From contig JAJZQN010000027.1 of NCBI GenBank assembly GCA_021847605.1, positions 1 through 57,438 of the forward strand: a stretch of DNA of 57,438 nucleotides, given 5' to 3'. A model generated the notes under the pieces. That model ran no database searches, had not been told where the DNA came from, and saw only the letters and a program-made list of their open reading frames with translations. Made by a program: the position numbers and the translations under genes. The stretch is from Pseudomonadota bacterium (lineage in GTDB: Bacteria; Pseudomonadota; Alphaproteobacteria; Sphingomonadales; Sphingomonadaceae). Position 1 is the first letter of the stretch, and each line of letters opens with the position of its first letter. Below, piece by piece: positions 35,989-42,900 of this stretch.

Positions 35989-36707
35989 AATGTCCCGTCG
36001 ATCTTTAGCACCTGGGCATTGCCGATCACCGAAAAACCCGCTTGGCCCAGCGTAGCGCCCAGCCCCGGATCGGCCGTCTCGATCCGCATTTCCGCGCTAT
36101 ATCGGCCAGAGCGCCAGATGCGCAGAGTGATCTTTTCCATGCCCGACTGGCTGACCAGCGGCAGCAGCAAGGCGTCGCCATCGCAAGCGACACTTCCCGA
36201 CAATCCCTGCGTCAGGTTGAGGCCGGGGAATTGCCCCGCCATGCGTGCGCGTACCCGCCCTTCGGCATGGCCGCACCGATCGCCCGCGAACCAGCCAGTC
36301 AAATCCTCCATCTGCAAATTGGCGATGGGCAGCGGTGCAAAGGTCCGCCCCAGCGGCACCGCGCCCGTCACATCGTCCACGCCGATCCGCCCGAACCCAA
36401 CGGTCAAGGCGCCTTTGATGTCATCGGCCATCCCCTTGGTCCGTCCAATGTCGAAACGGGCGCGCCCGGTCAGCAAAGCAATAGGCGACAGGCCGGCATT
36501 CACCGTCCCCATCGGCATTTCGCCCAGCATCAACTGGTCGATCCGCCCGCTCCAGATCGTGCCGCGCACATCCCGCGCACCCAACCCCAGTCTGTCCAGC
36601 CCCGCCATGCCCAACGCCACGCGCATAGGCAGGAACATCAGGATCGCCGCGATCAGAACGAGCATCAGGATGATACGAAAGCGGGCAGACAGGTTCAGCC
36701 CCTTCAT
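35985..36707 (-). CDS. gspN: Type II secretion protein N
   Basis: A 240-residue protein with one N-terminal TM helix (residues about 10-30, IILMLVLIAAILMFLPMRV) and a periplasmic beta-rich domain. The family hallmarks are the segment around LGARDVRGTIWSGRIDQL and a later cysteine-containing stretch (SGSVACDGDALLLPLVSQSG). GspN is an accessory T2SS component found in a subset of systems. Its start overlaps the gspM stop, and its stop overlaps the gspO start, by ATGA. Function in the apparatus is poorly defined. Confidence 0.87.
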   Translation of the reverse strand: MKGLNLSARFRIILMLVLIAAILMFLPMRVALGMAGLDRLGLGARDVRGTIWSGRIDQLMLGEMPMGTVNAGLSPIALLTGRARFDIGRTKGMADDIKGALTVGFGRIGVDDVTGAVPLGRTFAPLPIANLQMEDLTGWFAGDRCGHAEGRVRARMAGQFPGLNLTQGLSGSVACDGDALLLPLVSQSGMEKITLRIWRSGRYSAEMRIETADPGLGATLGQAGFSVIGNAQVLKIDGTL

Positions 36708-37186
36708 CGCGCCTCTCCCCGCACCAGCAAGGCCTGTACCGACAGGCTGCCTGCCGTCGGACCGGGACGGGCGCTCATCGTCTCTACACGTACGCCCTGC
36801 CCTTCCAGTCGCGCGATCCAGGAAAAGAGCGCAATCGGCCGCACTGATGCGATGGCGATGTCCATTCGGTCATTGCCCTGCGCCTGCGCGCGTTCCAGCG
36901 TCAGCCCGGCCTCACCCGCGCTTTGTCCGACAAACTGGTCAAGCGCACCCTGCGGGGCGACAGCGGTACGCGGCAACGACCGCAATTGCTTTACCGCGAC
37001 GCGGATCGCCGCGTTGCGATCCGTCGCCTCATGCATCGCCTCACGCGACGAACGCTGCGCCCGGTCCAACGGCATCGCAATACCGAACCACAGGAAGGTT
37101 ACAGCCAGCAGGGCGAACATCACGCCCAGCATCCATTGCTCGCGGGGCGACCGTTCCGCCCACATCGCCTTCATCCTGTCCATCAT
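36704..37186 (-). CDS. gspM: Type II secretion protein M
   Basis: A 160-residue bitopic inner-membrane protein that pairs with GspL in the assembly platform. A short cytoplasmic N-terminus (MKAMWAERSPREQWML) is followed by one TM helix (about residues 20-38) and a periplasmic ferredoxin-like domain ending QALLVRGEAR. The ATG at 37186 overlaps the gspL stop (ATGA); a second ATG follows directly. The open frame extends upstream into gspL, but that part is a shadow. Confidence 0.9.
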   Translation of the reverse strand: MMDRMKAMWAERSPREQWMLGVMFALLAVTFLWFGIAMPLDRAQRSSREAMHEATDRNAAIRVAVKQLRSLPRTAVAPQGALDQFVGQSAGEAGLTLERAQAQGNDRMDIAIASVRPIALFSWIARLEGQGVRVETMSARPGPTAGSLSVQALLVRGEAR

Positions 37187-38295
37187 GACTGCACCGTTAT
37201 ATCTGCCAGCGTGCGCCCGCCCGGATCCTGTGACGGCGTTGCGGTAATAGTGAAACCCGCCGCCTGTATCGCCAGCAGCACCAGATTGATGTCGTCCGCC
37301 TTGGCCGCAGCCAGCGTTGCGCGGATCATCCCATCGGGGTCGCGCGACAGGCTGGTCAACGACACACCGGGGGCATCCTGCATGGCCGTCATCAGCGCAG
37401 CCACCGGCGCCGTAAAGGCCCGCCCGCCTGCACCGCGCGCCGCCAATTGCCCCTCCATTTCCGTCAACGCCTGTTCCGCATCGCTCGCACCGGGCAATAT
37501 CTGCTGCGCCAGCGTAACGCTTTGCGCATCGAGCCGGCTCGCCTCGCGATGATTTTTGACGATCCCCGTCAGGGCGATCAGCAACCCGATCAACAGGATG
37601 ATCCCGCACCATAAAGCGATCCGCCCCAGCGCCTGCCCGTCCATCTGACGCCGCACGCGCTTGGCATAATCGCCCTGACGCAGGTTAACCGGCGGCTGCT
37701 TCAATGCTGCAATCGCCAGCCCCTCGACCGTGGCAGGCGCAACTTCGACCACGTGGGCATCGCCGATCAGTTCCGCCATCGCCATGTCGTCGGGCATGGC
37801 CATATCTACGCCACGCCACACCAGCGCATCGCCGACAATGCCACGCGCAAAGCCGTCCTCAGGCTCCGGCAGCAACAAAGGCGCCGGTACGATCATGTCG
37901 GGGTCCAGCCCATGATGCTGCGCCCACAGCAACCAATGCTGCATGTCGGGTCGCCCCGCCACCGCCACCATATGCGGCCGGGCGGGATCATCATTCTCAT
38001 CGGTAGCGGCGACCAGTTGATCCGCCATGGCAATGCCGCTGGCCATGGCCGCCAACCGCGCCGCAGCCCGTCCTTGCCGTGGGGGCAGATCGGGGTGACT
38101 GATCCAGTGCAGCGTCACCTGCCCCGCCGGCGGCACCAGCATGATGCGGTTATCGTCCGGCAGAGCCGATATGCCGCATGCCATCAACCAGTTTGCGCCA
38201 GTCCCCGACTGGATCGCTACGTCATCCATCACCCGCGTCCAGCGCGGCTGCGCATCATCCGTTTCGGGCAGATACAGGATCAGGCCGTCGCTCAT
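37183..38295 (-). CDS. gspL: Type II secretion protein L
   Basis: A 370-residue bitopic protein that links the GspE ATPase to the membrane platform. The cytoplasmic actin-like domain spans about residues 1-240 (MSDGLILYLPETDD at the start). One TM helix is at about 258-278 (IALWCGIILLIGLLIALTGI), and the periplasmic domain carries a coiled-coil-like stretch. The ATG at 38295 overlaps the gspK stop (ATGA) and fits the family; the longer open frame upstream belongs to gspK shadow. It is followed by gspM with the same overlap. Confidence 0.92.
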   Translation of the reverse strand: MSDGLILYLPETDDAQPRWTRVMDDVAIQSGTGANWLMACGISALPDDNRIMLVPPAGQVTLHWISHPDLPPRQGRAAARLAAMASGIAMADQLVAATDENDDPARPHMVAVAGRPDMQHWLLWAQHHGLDPDMIVPAPLLLPEPEDGFARGIVGDALVWRGVDMAMPDDMAMAELIGDAHVVEVAPATVEGLAIAALKQPPVNLRQGDYAKRVRRQMDGQALGRIALWCGIILLIGLLIALTGIVKNHREASRLDAQSVTLAQQILPGASDAEQALTEMEGQLAARGAGGRAFTAPVAALMTAMQDAPGVSLTSLSRDPDGMIRATLAAAKADDINLVLLAIQAAGFTITATPSQDPGGRTLADITVQS

Positions 38296-39281
38296 GCGCC
38301 CGCCCCCCAGCTGCGCCGTACCAGCCGCACCGGGCTTTCCCGCGCGTCGATCAGCGCCCGTTCCACCAGTTGCGTTCCCCCGACATCCACCGACACATCT
38401 ACTCCAAAAAAGCCTGTCGTCATTTTGACCTGTTGCGACACTTCTTCCATCGGCGACAGCCCGACGAGCGAGGGCAATAGCCAGAATTGCTTCACGCTGC
38501 CGTAGCCGTCCGCCGGACGCTGCGCCAGCAATTGCCTCGCCTGCCCAACGCTCAACTGTCCCGGTATCAACATGGCGACCAAAGGCGCCTGATCGGGCAG
38601 CAGCGTATTGATGTTGAGTGGCGACAAATCCGTGACAGGCAGAGCGCACACCCATGGCCGCGCCAGATCGTAAATGGCGGGCGTAATGCCATGGACGGCG
38701 CGCAATTCGCTCGCATCCACCATCATGCGATTGGCCGCGCGATAGGGGCGCTCGGCCTGCATATAGATTTCGTCCTCCGCCCCGCCCGGCTGCGGCACGC
38801 TGTCACTATCGACCCAGTCGCCCAGCGCTGCCGCCGCCATCTGCGCCGCGCGCGCATCGACGCCCAGTGCCTGCAACAGCGCCTGAAACTGCTGCACGCC
38901 AATGGGACGGACCTTCAGGCCCGTGTCATTCTCACCACTTACCACGCTGTTGAGGTTGAAGCAGTTGCCGCCATCCTTGACCTGTGCCGTCGCGATGCCA
39001 CCCGGAACCGGCACAGCCTGCGGCGCGCCCATCCATCCCCCCGCCAGCGTCATCTTGGCGGGATTGGACGCGACCAGATCACCGATGCGCAGCCGCGCCA
39101 TTTCGGTCCCCGCATCGGCAAAGGCACGCGCCTGATCCATCGCCCCGCCATTGCCCGTCATCCGTGTCGCCAGCGCCAGCCGCTCCAGTGCAGTAGACGC
39201 GACTACAGCCATCACGGCCACCAGCAGCAATACGGTAAGCAATGCCGCGCCGCTCTCCCTGGGGTTTCGCGGATCAGCCAC
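38292..39281 (-). CDS. gspK: Type II secretion minor pseudopilin K
   Basis: Tip pseudopilin of the T2SS, about 329 residues. The leader RNPRESG is followed by a hydrophobic helix AALLTVLLLVAVMAVV. As usual for GspK, the +5 Glu is absent. The large periplasmic alpha-domain insertion spans about residues 100-230, with LNINTLLPDQAPLVAML near the end. Start is uncertain: GTG at 39281 overlaps the gspJ stop by 8 bp and gives a short leader; GTG at 39296 adds five residues. Unlike gspG, gspI and gspJ, it has no leader repeat. Confidence 0.9.
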   Translation of the reverse strand: MADPRNPRESGAALLTVLLLVAVMAVVASTALERLALATRMTGNGGAMDQARAFADAGTEMARLRIGDLVASNPAKMTLAGGWMGAPQAVPVPGGIATAQVKDGGNCFNLNSVVSGENDTGLKVRPIGVQQFQALLQALGVDARAAQMAAAALGDWVDSDSVPQPGGAEDEIYMQAERPYRAANRMMVDASELRAVHGITPAIYDLARPWVCALPVTDLSPLNINTLLPDQAPLVAMLIPGQLSVGQARQLLAQRPADGYGSVKQFWLLPSLVGLSPMEEVSQQVKMTTGFFGVDVSVDVGGTQLVERALIDARESPVRLVRRSWGAGA

Positions 39282-40182
39282 CGACAGCCTCCCCACCGGC
39301 CGCGTCCAGCCGCTCCAATGGTCCCGGCGCTACAAGAAAGCGCAGCGTCACTGGCTGCTCGCCCGTCCGCGTCACCACCATTTCGACGGCGCGCGGCATC
39401 AGGTCGGGCTGACCCGGCGTCCAATCCTCGCGCCATTTCCCCTGATTGTCGCGAAAGCGCAGGCCAACATCCTCGACATGCTCCAGCAGCGCGGCCGGTT
39501 CTTCGCCCGCAGTACCATCAAGCTGCGCATAAGTCCGCCGCTCCAGCCGCCCTTGCCGCACCCAATATTCGACTTTCTGCACTGAAGGACGCGGCAAGTT
39601 GCCCAGATTGTCCCATCCGCCCCTTACGAATTGCAGCACCGGCTGCGCCTCGCCATCGCGATGCGACCAGAAAGCGGGCGCCAGCGTCCCCGCCTCCGTA
39701 CGGGTAATGCGCGGCACCGCCTGCCCCAGATCAGCCGACAAGGCGCCTGCCGCCCGCTGCACCGCCGCCATATCATCCAGCCGCGCTTTCACCTGCGCCT
39801 GCGCCGACACGCTGTTGCCCAGCAACAGCACCCCCGCCCCGGCCAACATCGCAAAGATCATCAACGCAACAAACAGTTCGATCAGCGTGAAGCCGTTTTC
39901 GGCGGAACGCGGCGAATAAGTGAAGCCCTGTTGGGCGGCGCGTGGTGAGAAAGTGAAGCCCTGTTGGGCGGCGCGTGGTGAGAAAGTGAAGCCCTGTTGG
40001 GCGGCGCGTGGTGAGAAAGTGAAGCCCTGTTGGGCAGAAAGAGTGATGCCCGGTTCCGTTTCATCCGAATAACGCCCCCTACCTCCGTTCGTTTCGAGCG
40101 AAGTCGAGAAACGATCAGTACAGCCTACATCACCGCTCACCGCATCCAAAGCGACCGGCAGTTGCTTGCACGGCCGCACCAT
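39274..40182 (-). CDS. gspJ: Type II secretion minor pseudopilin J with an expanded leader
   Basis: Minor pseudopilin of the tip complex. The mature region begins FTLIELFVALMIFAM after the cleavage site SAENG, with Glu at +5, and ends near 39274. The ATG at 40182 overlaps the gspI stop by one base (TGATG). From there, about 95 residues precede the cleavage site instead of the usual 6-15. They include a translated dispersed repeat (RFSTSLETNGGRG) and four 11-residue units of type AQQGFTFSPRA. I see no ATG, GTG or TTG in frame between the GTG at 40140 and the mature start, so the leader appears to be translated unless a rare start codon is used. Mature GspJ looks intact. Confidence 0.9.
   Translation of the reverse strand: MVRPCKQLPVALDAVSGDVGCTDRFSTSLETNGGRGRYSDETEPGITLSAQQGFTFSPRAAQQGFTFSPRAAQQGFTFSPRAAQQGFTYSPRSAENGFTLIELFVALMIFAMLAGAGVLLLGNSVSAQAQVKARLDDMAAVQRAAGALSADLGQAVPRITRTEAGTLAPAFWSHRDGEAQPVLQFVRGGWDNLGNLPRPSVQKVEYWVRQGRLERRTYAQLDGTAGEEPAALLEHVEDVGLRFRDNQGKWREDWTPGQPDLMPRAVEMVVTRTGEQPVTLRFLVAPGPLERLDAAGGEAVGG
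39889..40035 (-). repeat. 33-bp tandem repeat array in the gspJ leader
   Basis: Three identical 33-bp copies (39922-39954, 39955-39987, 39988-40020; plus-strand unit begins GAAGCCCTGTTGGGC) are flanked by a partial copy at 40021-40035 and a diverged copy at 39889-39921 that contains the real cleavage site. On the coding strand each unit reads AQQGFTFSPRA, imitating the SAENGFT prepilin site. Identical copies imply recent expansion. Confidence 0.92.
40083..40113. repeat. Dispersed repeat core inside the gspJ leader
   Basis: CTCCGTTCGTTTCGAGCG and the following AAGTCGAGAAACG match the repeat family at 6238, 33775 and 55702. TCGTTTC and GAAACGA form the arms. Here it lies in the translated gspJ leader rather than in intergenic DNA, encoding RFSTSLETNGG. 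Confidence 0.8.
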
Positions 40183-40622
40183 CACTCGACCACCCGCACA
40201 AAACTCAACACCACCGGCGATGCGCCGGGCTGACCGTCAACGGTCAGGTCGACCTGCATTAACCGCTTGTCGTCAGTTGCCTTGACGACGCGGCTCCAGT
40301 GCCAGTGACGTCCGCCATTCTCGACCGTTCCTTCTGCCTCACCGGTCCCCGGCGCGACCGGATCGGTCTGCACTTCAACCATCAGGTTGCGGGCGACGAT
40401 CTGGCCCAATGCCTTACTGTCGATGTCCGCCGCCGTGCGCAGCGTCACCCCCTGCAATCGCACCAGTGCCAGCGCCGCCAGACTGAACACCGCCAGTGCA
40501 ACCAGCATTTCGAGCAGCGTGAAGCCGTTTTCGGCGGAACGCCGCGAAGACGTGAAGCCCTGTTGGGCGGAACGCGACAAAGACTTGAAGCCCTGTCGGG
40601 CTTTGTTTCCCGGCTCAGTCAC
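40182..40622 (-). CDS. gspI: Type II secretion minor pseudopilin I with an expanded leader
   Basis: Minor pseudopilin, 146 residues from GTG 40622, which overlaps the gspH stop by 8 bp. The mature part starts FTLLEMLVALAVFSL after SAENG, with Glu at +5. The leader contains two extra site-like units before it: ARQGFKSLSRS and AQQGFTSSRRS, in 33-bp register with the true site. No ATG, GTG or TTG lies in frame between the GTG and the cleavage site, so the repeats should be translated. The short periplasmic domain ends SFVRVVE. Its TGA overlaps the gspJ start (TGATG). Confidence 0.91.
   Translation of the reverse strand: MTEPGNKARQGFKSLSRSAQQGFTSSRRSAENGFTLLEMLVALAVFSLAALALVRLQGVTLRTAADIDSKALGQIVARNLMVEVQTDPVAPGTGEAEGTVENGGRHWHWSRVVKATDDKRLMQVDLTVDGQPGASPVVLSFVRVVE
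40521..40605 (-). repeat. 33-bp unit repeat in the gspI leader
   Basis: Units at 40521-40553 and 40554-40586, and a partial one from 40587 (plus-strand start GAAGCCCTGT or GAAGCCGTTT), are homologous to those in gspJ and gspG but more diverged from each other. They encode GF-containing motifs ARQGF, AQQGF and AENGF at 11-residue spacing. Confidence 0.88.
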
Positions 40623-41085
40623 CGACCACGACCTTTCCGGCCATATCGACGGTAACGGACACCCGTTCCGCTTCCCGCGCCAACGTCACTGAAACGGGAT
40701 CGGTCGGAAGGCCCGTCCCGTCAAAACCGATCTGTTGCTGCCCGTCCTTGCCCACCAGAGCGCGGGTGCCGGGTTTCCAGTTGACCGCGACGAACGGCTT
40801 GCTGTCCATCTCGACCCATTGCCCGCCCTCGCGGCGCTGAAAGCCATAGCCTGACGCGGAAACCCAAACACCCATCGGGCGCGCCGTGACGACCGCTTCG
40901 TCGCGCGCGGCGGCGACGCGCGCGGCAAAGCGGTCGGCATCGTCGATCACCCGGCCACGCGGATCGGGGATCGCCAGCACCACGGCAGCCGAAATGAAGC
41001 CGATGATCGTCAGCACGACCATCAGCTCCACCAGCGTAAAGCCATTCTCCTGCAGTTCAGAGTTCGCTGGAATAAATGTCGGCAT
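40615..41085 (-). CDS. gspH: Type II secretion minor pseudopilin H
   Basis: Minor pseudopilin of 156 residues from ATG 41085 (MPTFIPANSELQENG then FTLVELMVVLTIIGF), with Glu at +5. The start lies inside gspG, overlapping its end by 29 bp; an ATG at 41091 is the alternative. The leader is 15 residues and normal, with no copy of the 33-bp unit, so it is a useful internal control for the repeat expansions in gspG, gspI and gspJ. The domain ends DMAGKVVVGD and overlaps gspI. Confidence 0.91.
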   Translation of the reverse strand: MPTFIPANSELQENGFTLVELMVVLTIIGFISAAVVLAIPDPRGRVIDDADRFAARVAAARDEAVVTARPMGVWVSASGYGFQRREGGQWVEMDSKPFVAVNWKPGTRALVGKDGQQQIGFDGTGLPTDPVSVTLAREAERVSVTVDMAGKVVVGD

Positions 41086-41671
41086 TCTCATTCTCGCCGC
41101 CCGGCTGGCCATCGGCGCCCAGCGAGCTGATGTCGAACGCGCCTCTCTTGCCCGGCACGGTGTAGAGATAGGCCCGGCCCCACGGATCCTGCGGCAGCTT
41201 TTTGATATAGCCACCCCGGCGATAGCGCTGCGGCTGGGCCAGCGACGCGGGTGGGTTCAACAGCGCCTGCAACCCATCGGTCGACGCCGGATAGGTCAGA
41301 TTGTCGAGCCGATACTGCTCCAGCGCCTGTTCGATGGTGGAGATGTCCGCCTTCGCCTTTTCGACCCGCGCCGTATCGGTGGCCGGAATGACATTGATCG
41401 CCACGATCGTCGCCAGCAGGCCGATGATGACGATGACGACCATCAGTTCGACCAGCGTGAAGCCGTGTTCGGCGGAACGCTTCGAAAACATGAAGCCATG
41501 TTCGGCGGAATGCTTCGAAAACATGAAGCCGTGTTCGGCGGTGCGACCGATCCCCTTTTCGTCATCCCCGCGAAGGCGGGGATCCATCTCCCCTACCTCA
41601 TATTCAGGTTCAGGGTTGAGAGATGGATTCCCGCCTTCGCGGGAATAACGGAAGGAAAGAAGCTTTGGCAT
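41057..41671 (-). CDS. gspG: Type II secretion major pseudopilin G with an expanded leader
   Basis: Major pseudopilin forming the periplasmic pseudopilus. The mature part starts FTLVELMVVIVIIGLLATI after SAEHG and carries the GspG hallmarks YRLDNLTYPASTDGLQAL and the Asp-rich C-terminus (ISSLGADGQPGGENENADI). The ATG at 41671 has AAGGAG 6 nt upstream, the best ribosome site, but the leader is then about 70 residues. It contains a translated inverted repeat (SREGGNPS...MDPRLRGDD) and extra copies AEHGFMFSKHS and AEHGFMFSKRS. Each copy carries its own ATG (41524 and 41491), so MFSKRSAEHG, a normal 10-residue leader, is available from 41491. The real start is undecided. Confidence 0.92.
   Translation of the reverse strand: MPKLLSFRYSREGGNPSLNPEPEYEVGEMDPRLRGDDEKGIGRTAEHGFMFSKHSAEHGFMFSKRSAEHGFTLVELMVVIVIIGLLATIVAINVIPATDTARVEKAKADISTIEQALEQYRLDNLTYPASTDGLQALLNPPASLAQPQRYRRGGYIKKLPQDPWGRAYLYTVPGKRGAFDISSLGADGQPGGENENADIYSSEL
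41459..41541 (-). repeat. 33-bp tandem unit repeat in the gspG leader
   Basis: Two full units (41459-41491, 41492-41524; plus-strand start GAAGCCGTGTTCGGCGG or GAAGCCATGTTCGGCGG) and a partial third (41525-41541). Coding strand: [M]FSK-R/H-SAEHGF. Each full unit supplies a start codon plus a prepilin cleavage-like site, so this array duplicates whole leaders rather than only a spacer. Confidence 0.9.
41561..41649. repeat. Long inverted repeat (REP/BIME-like) inside the gspG leader
   Basis: An arm from 41561 (containing CCCCGCGAAGGCGGGGAT) pairs with an arm ending near 41649 (containing ATTCCCGCCTTCGCGGGAAT), with two mismatches over 27 nt. This is the common 'CCCGCGAAGGCGGG' element of alphaproteobacterial genomes. 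Here it falls between the Shine-Dalgarno-proximal ATG of gspG and its cleavage site, and stays in frame. Confidence 0.85.
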
Positions 41672-41682
41672 ATTCAACTCCT

Positions 41683-42900
41683 TCAAGCCCCAGTCAGGCT
41701 TTGCAGCTGCAAGATCGGCAGCAGGATGGACAGAATGATGACGGCGACGATGCCACCCATCAGTATGATGATGACAGGCTCCAGCATGGCGAGCGCCGCC
41801 GATGTGAAACCGTCAAATTCGCGTTCCAGATAGTCGGCGGCTCGCTCCAGCATGGTGTCGAGCCGCCCTGCACTTTCTCCGCTCGCCGCCAGATAGACGA
41901 GCAGCGGCGGAAACACGCCCGCCCGGCGCAGAGCGGCCGACAGACTGCCACCGCCACGGATCGCCTCGACAATATCGTCCGACGCCTTGCGCAGCACCCT
42001 GTTGTGGACGGTATTGGCGGTCAGCGACAATCCTTCCATCAATGGCAACCGGCTCGCCACCATGGTCGACAATGTGCGCGCCATACGCGCCGCGTGCAAA
42101 TCACGGATCAAGCGCCCCAATAGCGGCAGGCCAAGCAGCATCGCGTCGAAACGATATCGAAATGCCTCGATCTTCAACGCCCGCCAGAAACCCACCCCCG
42201 CCAGCGCCATCAGGATCAGCAGCAACCACCAATAGGCGGCCAGAAAAGCGGAAATGGCCATCACCATGCGGGTCAGGAACGGCAATTCCTGCCCCACCGT
42301 GTCAAACTGCTCCACCACCTTGGGCACGACAAAAATCATCAACGCCGCGACCACGAAGATGGCGAAGGTCGCCAGCACAGTGGGATAGGCGATGGCCGTC
42401 AGCACCTTTGACCGCATCACCGCCTGCCGTTCCATCAATATGGAAAGGCGATCCATGATAGTGGGCAGGCTGCCCGAGCTTTCACCGGCCGAAATCATCG
42501 CGCGGTAAAGCGGCGGGAAACTTTTCGGCTCCGCGCCCAGCGCATCAGCCAACCGCCGTCCCTCTAACACGCCGCCATGCACCTTGCCCACGATCGCGCG
42601 GACATGATCCTGTTCGCTCTGCCGTCCGATAGTGCGCAGCGATTCTTCCAGCGGACTGACCTGGATCAGGGTCGAAAGTTGGCGGGTAAAGAGCGTCAGT
42701 TCCTTCGAAGACAAACGCGGCGCGCGGAGTGACAGACCGGCCCGCTTGCGCGCCGTTTCCACCGCCCCCGGCTCGATCCGCACGATGAACAGCTTGCGCG
42801 CGTCCAGCTTGGCGCGCGCATCGTCCATATCACCGGCCTTCACCGACCCTTTGCGCTCCCGGCCTGCCGGGTCGATTGCGACATAGTCGAAATCAGCCAT
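41683..42900 (-). CDS. gspF: Type II secretion inner-membrane platform protein F
   Basis: Polytopic platform protein, 405 residues from ATG 42900 (MADFDYVAIDPAGRERKG). Two cytoplasmic helical repeats (about 70-170 and 275-375) with signatures LFTRQLSTLIQVSPLEESL and MARTLSTMVASRLPLMEGL alternate with three TM helices, the last at the C-terminus (IIILMGGIVAVIILSILLPI). It contacts GspE and GspL and helps lift pseudopilins. Its start overlaps the gspE stop by 8 bp; the frame continues upstream as a shadow. Confidence 0.95.
   Translation of the reverse strand: MADFDYVAIDPAGRERKGSVKAGDMDDARAKLDARKLFIVRIEPGAVETARKRAGLSLRAPRLSSKELTLFTRQLSTLIQVSPLEESLRTIGRQSEQDHVRAIVGKVHGGVLEGRRLADALGAEPKSFPPLYRAMISAGESSGSLPTIMDRLSILMERQAVMRSKVLTAIAYPTVLATFAIFVVAALMIFVVPKVVEQFDTVGQELPFLTRMVMAISAFLAAYWWLLLILMALAGVGFWRALKIEAFRYRFDAMLLGLPLLGRLIRDLHAARMARTLSTMVASRLPLMEGLSLTANTVHNRVLRKASDDIVEAIRGGGSLSAALRRAGVFPPLLVYLAASGESAGRLDTMLERAADYLEREFDGFTSAALAMLEPVIIILMGGIVAVIILSILLPILQLQSLTGA

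Noticed and set aside
39889..40035. 33-bp direct repeats resembling a CRISPR array
   Set aside because: The copies are contiguous without spacers, stay in the gspJ reading frame and end in a prepilin site, and no cas genes are present.
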